Assembly (NCBI GenBank): GCA_003989065.1
Contig: RXIW01000042.1
Location: forward strand, 1-33,519
Direction: 5' to 3'
Origin: Candidatus Competibacteraceae bacterium
GTDB lineage: Bacteria > Pseudomonadota > Gammaproteobacteria > Competibacterales > Competibacteraceae
Length of the DNA stretch: 33,519 bases
Below are positions 28,132 to 33,519 of the stretch, in pieces. Both the position numbers and the translations under genes were made by a program. The first letter of the stretch is position 1. Each line of letters starts with the position of its first letter. The notes beneath the pieces are model-generated. The model saw only the letters and a program-made list of their open reading frames with translations, was not told where the DNA came from and ran no database searches.

Positions 28132-29349
28132 ATGCGAATCGCTGCTTTCGGCAAGCCGCTTCAGACCGCCTTTTTCCAATGGGGCTGGCTCGTGGTCGCT
28201 GTCCTGCCGCTGGCGCAGATCGGCGGCCGGGCGCTGTATACCGTGCTGGTCAGCCTCTACGCGCTGTGGGGACTGCCGGGCCTGTGGAGCCGGCGGGATC
28301 GGTTGGATCGCGCGACGACCGGGCTCTACCTGTTGCTGTTGGGCGTGGCGCTATATGGCTTGTCGGGATCGGTCGATCCGGAAGGCGGCTTACGAGTTTG
28401 GGTGCAATTCGCGCTGCAAAGCATGACCTTGTTGTTGCTGCAGGTAGCGCTATGGGAATCGTCCGCGCAACCGGATCGGCTGTTCGCCGCCTTTGCCCTT
28501 TGCGGCACGATTCATCTTCTCATCATGTACGCGCAACTGCCCTATTACGCCCTGGGCTGGTCCGGTGAGCCCTTCGATCCAAGCTCGCAGCTGCGGGAGG
28601 ACAACTTACCGTTTTTGCTCATGTTCCAGCTGGGATGGCTCTGGTGGCGCGGTGGCCGGCGCTGGCGCTATGCAGCGATGGCGGCGGTGACCGTGGCGGT
28701 GTTGGTCTATGTGGTGCTGTCCGAAGGACGAGCGGCCCTGCTCGGGATGAGCGTAGGGTTGGCGGTGTTCGGCTGGGTGGTGCTCGGCTGGCGGTTGCGG
28801 TGGGTGATTCCTGTGGTGGCGTTGATCGGGGCGATCGCGATCGCCGCCAATGTCGGTGCATTCCAAAAGATGGCGTCGGGATTCGCCAATCCCCTGGATG
28901 CGTTTACCACGGGCCGCAGCATCCTGTGGCGACAGGCTTTGGAGCATCCACCGGTTCGACCCTGGCTGGGTGTCGGGATGGGTAATGAAAGCCATATGGT
29001 CGAGATGCTGAGTTTTACCGTCGGTGGGGTGCCGGTGCAGGTCAAGCATCTGCACAACTTCCTGCTGGATGCCTGGTACGAGACGGGGATTTTGGGCAGC
29101 GGCCTGCTGGTGATTCTGATCGCTACGGCGCTGGGCCGTTTGCTGTGGATCTGGCAGCGGTTGACGACCGAGGATCGCCAGCGTTCGGGGGTGTTGCTGG
29201 CGGCGACGCTGGCGCTGATGACGTCCGGCCTGCTGAGTTTTTCCTATACCTCACGGCAATTGGCGTGTTATTTGTTCGTGTGTCTGGCCGGTCTGATCGC
29301 CTTTAGCGGGTCGCCAGCAAATGGTCGTACAGATCCAGGTAGGCGTTGA
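28132..29349 (+). CDS. O-antigen ligase family membrane protein
   Basis: A 405-residue inner-membrane protein with roughly ten hydrophobic helices and a WaaL/Wzy_C-type region. The long periplasmic loop holds ILWRQALEHPPVRPWLGVGMGNE and then VQVKHLHNFLLDAWYETGILG. The His in LHNFLLD sits where WaaL ligases have their essential histidine, and LSEGRAALLG has an arginine like the one needed in E. coli WaaL. Such proteins join an undecaprenyl-linked polymer to lipid A-core. A polymerase role (Wzy) cannot be excluded. Start ATG 28132 is 4 bases after the GT9 gene. Its last 47 bases overlap the convergent GT4 gene. Confidence 0.85.
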   Translation: MRIAAFGKPLQTAFFQWGWLVVAVLPLAQIGGRALYTVLVSLYALWGLPGLWSRRDRLDRATTGLYLLLLGVALYGLSGSVDPEGGLRVWVQFALQSMTLLLLQVALWESSAQPDRLFAAFALCGTIHLLIMYAQLPYYALGWSGEPFDPSSQLREDNLPFLLMFQLGWLWWRGGRRWRYAAMAAVTVAVLVYVVLSEGRAALLGMSVGLAVFGWVVLGWRLRWVIPVVALIGAIAIAANVGAFQKMASGFANPLDAFTTGRSILWRQALEHPPVRPWLGVGMGNESHMVEMLSFTVGGVPVQVKHLHNFLLDAWYETGILGSGLLVILIATALGRLLWIWQRLTTEDRQRSGVLLAATLALMTSGLLSFSYTSRQLACYLFVCLAGLIAFSGSPANGRTDPGRR

Positions 29350-30415
29350 CGATGGTTTCCTCGCCGTGTCGCGTCAGCAGGGTGTGTTGGCCGTTGGTGG
29401 CCAGTTCGCGGCGCAGGGCTTCGTCCCGCAACAGCAGATCCATCGCGGCTGTCAGCGCCGGAGGATCGTTCACCGGCGTCAACCAGCCGTTTTCGCGGTC
29501 GGTGATGATGTTTTGCAAGCCCTTGGCGCGGGTGGAGAGCACAGCCCGGCCGCGAGCCCAGGCTTCCAGAATGACGTTGCCCACGCCTTCCTGCACCGAT
29601 GAACAGACACAGAGATCGGCCAGCTCCTGGAAGGATCCAGCGTCGTCGCGCCAGCCGGGCCAGTGAATGCGGTTGTCGATGCCCAGTTGTGCGGCATAAT
29701 GTCGAAGTGGCGCAGCCAACGGGCCATCGCCGACGATGACCAGATGAACCGGTCGCGCGTGAATATGACTCGGGAGTGCGGCAAACGCCTTGAGCAGATC
29801 ATCGAAGCCCTTGATCGGGTGCAGGCGTCCGACCGCCACGACGATCAATCCGTCGGCAGGGATGGCCAGTTCCTGGCGCAGCCGTTGCAAGGTAGCGGTG
29901 GAACTGGGGGTGCAGGGCGCGACGAAGTTGCTGATGAGAAAGATCCGGTTCGGAGGAAAGCCGTGCTGAATGAGATGATCGCGGATGCCGGGGCTGTTGG
30001 CGACCCAGGCATGGGCGTGGCGGTAACCATGCGGCGCGTAATACCCGCCCAGACGGGCGATGTGGATCGGTCGGCGGCCCAGGGGCAGGTGGGTCAGGCG
30101 CGTAGCCCGGCCCATGTAGGTTTGTACGATGTCGAGCTGGCGCTGGCGAACGATTCGATCGATGCGCCAGCGCGATAACAGGTCCCAGATCCCCCACATG
30201 GCGACATGATGCTGGGCCGTTTCCGCTGGCAAGCGCGCGGCGATCTGGCTACCGGCCACATTGATGGCCAGCACCGGATGATGGCGCGCCTGCAAGGCGG
30301 TCACCAATCGGACATAGAATAGCTCGGCTCCGCCCAGCGCATTGCCGCCGATGATGTGAGCCGACGCGATCATGAACGCCTGCCGGGCATGGCTGCGATC
30401 TCCCATCGATGGCAT
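29303..30415 (-). CDS. Glycosyltransferase family 4
   Basis: A 370-residue GT-B glycosyltransferase. The N-terminal domain has HIIGGNALGGAELFYVRLVTAL (acceptor loop GGAE), DIVQTYMGRATRLTHL and VANSPGIRDHLIQHG. The C-terminal domain has VAVGRLHPIKGFDDLLKAF, LVIVGDGPL, IHWPGWRDD and the E-x7-E motif of SSVQEGVGNVILEAWARGRAVLST. Starts are ambiguous: ATG 30415, 30406 and 30373. The last has AGGC at a fair distance and gives the family N-terminus MIASAHIIGG. Sugar specificity is unknown. It is transcribed against its neighbours and overlaps the ligase gene at its 3' end. Confidence 0.88.
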   Translation of the reverse strand: MPSMGDRSHARQAFMIASAHIIGGNALGGAELFYVRLVTALQARHHPVLAINVAGSQIAARLPAETAQHHVAMWGIWDLLSRWRIDRIVRQRQLDIVQTYMGRATRLTHLPLGRRPIHIARLGGYYAPHGYRHAHAWVANSPGIRDHLIQHGFPPNRIFLISNFVAPCTPSSTATLQRLRQELAIPADGLIVVAVGRLHPIKGFDDLLKAFAALPSHIHARPVHLVIVGDGPLAAPLRHYAAQLGIDNRIHWPGWRDDAGSFQELADLCVCSSVQEGVGNVILEAWARGRAVLSTRAKGLQNIITDRENGWLTPVNDPPALTAAMDLLLRDEALRRELATNGQHTLLTRHGEETIVNAYLDLYDHLLATR

Positions 30416-30481
30416 TCTTGACGAACGTTATGGCGCATACTGCTACTGTAAATGAAAATTTTGTGGTCGATAGGCTGATTC

Positions 30482-31315
30482 ATGACAGACCGAACCCGGC
30501 TTTCGGTATTCATCACCACCTACAATAATGGCCGTACTTTGACGGCCTGCCTGGAAAGCATCAAGTGGGCCGATGAAATCATCCTGCTGGATTCGTTCAG
30601 CACCGATGATACTCTGGCTATCGCCCAGCGTTATGGGGCCAGGGTCAGCCAGCACAAGTTCATGGGATACGGGCCGCAAAAGCGGATGGCGTTGGCGGCG
30701 ACTACCCATCACTGGGTTTTGCTGCTGGATGCCGACGAGGCGCTGTCCCCGATGCTGCAGACCGAGATCCGCCAATTGCTGGAACGTGGACCAGCGGCGG
30801 ACGGCTATGAAATTCCCCGCCAGGAACAGATGTTCTGGCGCATGTACAATCCGGCGACTCGCATGAACCACTACCTGCGCCTGTTCGACAAGCGCAAGGG
30901 CGAAATCGACCAGATGCCGATCCACGCCGCTCCCAAGGTGCATGGCGCCATTGTCCGGCTGAAAGCGCCGCTCTACCACTACGGCGAAACCGACATCCAT
31001 ACCAAGGTCGAAAAGATCAACGCCTATTCGACCGGTCTGGTGATGGACAAACTCAAGCGGCAGCGTTGGGGCATTCCGCTGATCATGCTGCTGTATCCGC
31101 CGCTGTTCTTCGTTCGCAGCTATCTATTCAAGCGCAATTTCTTGAACGGCTGGGCCGGCTTCATCAATTCGGCCATCGCGGCGTTCTATGTCTTTCTCAA
31201 ATACGCCAAGCTGTACGAGCACCACCAGTTTGCCAAGTACGGGACCCGGTTGTTGCCGGACAATGCGCCGCCCCTGCCCAGCGACCATCAAGCGCGTCCC
31301 GTCGATCCCCCCTGA
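30482..31315 (+). CDS. Glycosyltransferase family 2, WaaE/KdtX-like
   Basis: A 277-residue GT-A inverting glycosyltransferase. It shows LSVFITTYNNGRTLTACLESI, DEIILLDSFSTDDT and the DXD-type LLLDADEALSP (residues about 79-89). Then comes MNHYLRLFDKRKGEIDQMPIHAAPKVHG, which resembles WaaE/KdtX enzymes that add glucose to the inner-core heptose. The C-terminal part has hydrophobic segments (IPLIMLLYPPLFFVRSYL; AAFYVFLKYAKLYE) that may dock at the membrane. The start ATG 30482 has only a weak AGGCTG upstream. It is divergent from the GT4 gene across 66 AT-rich bases without a convincing promoter. Its 3' end overlaps the minus-strand GT9 by 28 bases. Confidence 0.9.
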   Translation: MTDRTRLSVFITTYNNGRTLTACLESIKWADEIILLDSFSTDDTLAIAQRYGARVSQHKFMGYGPQKRMALAATTHHWVLLLDADEALSPMLQTEIRQLLERGPAADGYEIPRQEQMFWRMYNPATRMNHYLRLFDKRKGEIDQMPIHAAPKVHGAIVRLKAPLYHYGETDIHTKVEKINAYSTGLVMDKLKRQRWGIPLIMLLYPPLFFVRSYLFKRNFLNGWAGFINSAIAAFYVFLKYAKLYEHHQFAKYGTRLLPDNAPPLPSDHQARPVDPP

Positions 31316-32433
31316 TCCGGCGTGACGGTGGCGGCGGTCTCGTCGCGCGGCGGATCGAGCCAGCCGCGCAGCTGTTGCAACACCAGCGGCGGCGTCAGCA
31401 GCGCCATGCAGCTGTGATGGGAGCAGGTCTTGCGATAGCAGTTGATGCAGGGCAGATCGGCTTGCAGGGTGCGGACGTTGTCGCCCAGCGGCTTGACCCG
31501 GCGCGGATCGGTGGGGCCGCACAACACCAGCATCGGGGTCGGGGTGACGGACGCCAGATGGGCGGTGCCGGTGTCGTTGGCAACGATGAAGCGCGCCGAC
31601 TGGCACAAGGGCGGGATGTCGAGGATCGCCGTCTGTCCGCACAAATTCACCAGCCAGGCATCGCAGGCTTGGGCGATGCGCTGGCATTCGTCCACTTCGT
31701 CCGGTCCGCCGATCAATACGATCCGCTCCAGCCCTTCCGCATGCAGCAATTTGGCCAGCGCGGCGTAGCGAGCGGCTCCCCAGCGCTTCAGATGACCATT
31801 GGCATTGCAGCCAGGCAGAAAAATCGCGTAATGGTCGGGCGTCAGGCCATACGTTGTTTGTAGTTCCCGTGCGCGGGCGCGATGGCGATCCGGAATGTGC
31901 AACACCGGTCGAGGCGTGGTGGCCGGAATACCTCCGGATTGCAGCGCCGCCCGGCCGAGCGTGATGGTGTGTATCGGTCTCGGCAGCGTCGCCGGCGCGA
32001 TGTTATAGGGAAACTGTCGTTTATTGCCAAGGCGATAGGGAATCCGCTGGCCGGTCAGGCCCAGCAAGCCGATCAGCAGGCGCGATCGGTCATTGCACTG
32101 CAGGTCGATGACGAGGTCATAGCGCCCTGCCCGAACCTGTCGGAGCCATTCCAGCGCTGAGCGGATTCGGCGTCGGCGGTCGCGCAGGTCCACCATGAGC
32201 AGGCGCTGGAAGCGCGGATCCTGTTCGAACAGGATCCGCCAGGCCGGCAGGGTGTTGAGATGAATTTCCCGACCTGGAAAAGCGCGGGCGATGTCCTCGA
32301 ACAAGGCAGTGGCGATGATCACATCGCCCATCGCGCTCCACTTCAGCACCAGGATACGGCGGATGGCGGGATCGGCAGGCAAATCGCGGCAATAGCGCAT
32401 CGGAACCGGATCGGATTTAGAGCGGGTAGACAT
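31288..32433 (-). CDS. Glycosyltransferase family 9 (heptosyltransferase-like)
   Basis: A 381-residue GT9 protein. RRILVLKWSAMGDVIIATALFEDI is the family N-terminus. RYDLVIDLQCNDRS, IFLPGCNANGHLKRW, IVLIGGPDEVDEC and FIVANDTGTAHLASVTPTPMLVLCGPTDP follow. A cysteine cluster PCINCYRKTCSHHSCM lies near the C-terminus, as in several GT9 proteins. Two starts are possible, ATG 32433 (overlapping the LpxL stop) and ATG 32400; neither has a ribosome-binding site. The first is listed on weak grounds. The gene follows the acyltransferase gene as a two-gene unit. Sugar and acceptor are not known. Confidence 0.88.
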   Translation of the reverse strand: MSTRSKSDPVPMRYCRDLPADPAIRRILVLKWSAMGDVIIATALFEDIARAFPGREIHLNTLPAWRILFEQDPRFQRLLMVDLRDRRRRIRSALEWLRQVRAGRYDLVIDLQCNDRSRLLIGLLGLTGQRIPYRLGNKRQFPYNIAPATLPRPIHTITLGRAALQSGGIPATTPRPVLHIPDRHRARARELQTTYGLTPDHYAIFLPGCNANGHLKRWGAARYAALAKLLHAEGLERIVLIGGPDEVDECQRIAQACDAWLVNLCGQTAILDIPPLCQSARFIVANDTGTAHLASVTPTPMLVLCGPTDPRRVKPLGDNVRTLQADLPCINCYRKTCSHHSCMALLTPPLVLQQLRGWLDPPRDETAATVTPDQGGSTGRA

Positions 32434-33364
32434 TGGGGCTGCCCGGCGGCCGGGTCTTGAAGCGGCGATGGACCCAAAGATATTGTTCGGGAACCTGGCG
32501 GATATGGGTTTCCAACAGTGCGTTGATGCGTTGGGTGTCGGCCAGCACATCTCCACTGGGAAAGTGATCCAGCGCAGGGAGAATATCCACTACGTAGCCG
32601 GCCGCGCCTGGCAATCGTCGGGGAAAATACGGCACGACTGCCGCCCCGCTCAGCGCCGCCAGCCGCGAGGTAGCGGTGATGGTGCAGGTGGGAATGCCGA
32701 AGAACGGGACGAATGCGCTATTGCGCAACCCATGGTTCTGGTCGGGCGCGTACCAGACGGCCTGGCCTTTTCTGAAGGCGCGCAACAGGCCACGCAGATC
32801 ATCGTGCGGCAGCGGCGGGAGCCGTGATCGGCGTTCGCGTTCGCGGCGCATGACGGTTTCGTAGAGCGGATTCTTGTGCGGCCGATACATGGCGTGAAGC
32901 GGTTGTCGCCAGGTGATGAAGCGAGCACCCAGCTCCAGCGTGGTAAAATGTCCGGTCAGAAGGATCACGCCCTTGCCGCGAGCCAGAGCCTCTTCCAGAT
33001 GTTCCGCGCCTTTGATTTCGGCCAGATCGTGCAACTGCTCGTCCGGTGCCCACCATGCCATGGCCGTTTCGAACAGGCCGATGCCTAGTGCGGTGAAGTG
33101 CTGGTCCAGCAGCTCGGCCCGTTCCGCTGGCGACCGTTCCGGGAAACACAGCGCCAGGTTGGCAGCGGCAATTTTGCGGCGGCGGCGACCGATGCGGCCC
33201 AGCAGGCGGCCGATTTGTCCGCCTGCCGTCAGTTGCCATCGAAACGGCAGCGCCGCCATGACTTTCATCAGCCCTAGTCCCAGCCAGATGGGCCAATAGC
33301 GCGGAGCTAGAAAACGCCAATTCCAAAGGCGGGTGGGCGGGTTCGCAACGGTAGGATGCTTCAT
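32417..33364 (-). CDS. lpxL: Lipid A acyltransferase, LpxL/HtrB family
   Basis: A 315-residue inner-membrane acyltransferase that transfers an acyl chain from acyl-ACP to the lipid A precursor. One hydrophobic N-terminal segment follows LAPRYWPIWLGLGLMKVM. The catalytic H-x4-E is His139-Glu144 in TGHFTTLELGARF. YRPHKNPL, VWYAPDQNHGLRNSAFVPFFGI and the C-terminal EQYLWVHRRFKTRPPGSP closely track E. coli LpxL. The chain length it uses (C12 or other) cannot be told from sequence. Start ATG 33364 gives the family N-terminus; a ribosome-binding site is not obvious. It precedes a GT9 gene, in keeping with lipid A-core assembly. Confidence 0.93.
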   Translation of the reverse strand: MKHPTVANPPTRLWNWRFLAPRYWPIWLGLGLMKVMAALPFRWQLTAGGQIGRLLGRIGRRRRKIAAANLALCFPERSPAERAELLDQHFTALGIGLFETAMAWWAPDEQLHDLAEIKGAEHLEEALARGKGVILLTGHFTTLELGARFITWRQPLHAMYRPHKNPLYETVMRRERERRSRLPPLPHDDLRGLLRAFRKGQAVWYAPDQNHGLRNSAFVPFFGIPTCTITATSRLAALSGAAVVPYFPRRLPGAAGYVVDILPALDHFPSGDVLADTQRINALLETHIRQVPEQYLWVHRRFKTRPPGSPNVYPL

Positions 33365-33411
33365 GGGATTGCCATTGTAAGCAAGCCCGACTTGACGCGC
33401 ACCTTGCCTGC

Positions 33412-33449
33412 TGCCCTGGAGCGGACGCTTACCGATTTGTTCCAGGGCA
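33412..33449. other. Perfect 9-bp inverted repeat in the right-edge gap
   Basis: TGCCCTGGA (33412-33420) and TCCAGGGCA (33441-33449) are exact inverted copies around a 20-nt spacer. Downstream, at 33487-33492, lies a perfect AGGAGG on the plus strand followed by open sequence to the window edge. The repeat may be an operator or leader hairpin for a plus-strand gene starting at or beyond the edge; lpxL is on the other side. Confidence 0.5.
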
Positions 33450-33519
33450 ATCGCGCTATGTAGTCGCTGGGGTTGGCGTACCCAAGAGGAGGTTCAACCG
33501 ATAGTTATCATTGAGCGCG

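Noticed and set aside
30416..30481. Divergent promoters between the GT4 and GT2 genes
   Set aside because: TTGACG (plus, 30418-30423) and TTTACA (minus) were seen but neither has a good -10 box at proper spacing.
33374..33379. TACAAT on the minus strand as a -10 box for lpxL
   Set aside because: The start site would fall only about 3 bases before the ATG, and no -35 box is present.

Overview
The window reads as a chromosomal, GC-rich stretch of a gammaproteobacterium. The evidence is gene content and order: a dusB-fis operon, aroQ-accB-accC-prmA, cutA-dsbD, a glnE-ilvE pair next to lipopolysaccharide genes, and an LpxL-type lipid A acyltransferase. A relative of Competibacteraceae or Chromatiales would fit, but that placement is inference. 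I see no tRNA, rRNA, CRISPR array, insertion sequence, integrase or phage gene. The density is that of core chromosome, with long same-strand operons and many 4-base ATGA/GTGA overlaps.

Layout. (1) 1-64 is the tail of an unidentified plus-strand gene. (2) 86-6300, minus strand, is a complete SUF iron-sulfur operon read as regulator-sufB-sufC-sufD-sufS-sufU-sufT. Its sigma70-like promoter at 6354-6382 is followed at once by a 17-bp dyad (6327-6343) that is a good candidate operator for the Rrf2 regulator. (3) 6510-11018, minus strand, reads dusB-fis-HAD phosphatase-DAHP synthase-phosphofructokinase. (4) 11108-14402, minus strand, reads aroQ-accB-accC-prmA. (5) 14546-16746, minus strand, is cutA-dsbD. 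(6) 17017-19007, plus strand, is groES-groEL. It has a textbook CIRCE operator, a sigma70-like promoter and a sigma32-like promoter upstream, and a strong terminator downstream. (7) 19322-24778, plus strand, is a DUF945/YdgA-like envelope protein, glnE and ilvE. (8) 24883-33364 is a cell-surface polysaccharide/LPS region: a small zinc-finger protein, an ELM1-family protein, a GT4, a GT9 and an O-antigen ligase-like protein on plus. A convergent GT4 on minus, a divergent WaaE-like GT2 on plus, and a minus-strand pair (LpxL acyltransferase, GT9) follow.

How they work together. The SUF block builds and delivers Fe-S clusters under a regulator that probably senses a cluster itself. DAHP synthase and DHQ dehydratase are shikimate-pathway steps; AccB/AccC start fatty-acid synthesis; Fis and PrmA belong to the growth and translation machinery; GlnE sets glutamine synthetase activity. 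The distal third probably acylates lipid A, builds core sugars and ligates a polymer. Nothing looks like a wholly new system. The points most worth a second look are the SUF operator, the groESL double control, the mixed phosphoryl-donor signature in the phosphofructokinase, the ELM1/zinc-finger pair in the LPS cluster, and the two overlapping convergent gene ends in that cluster.
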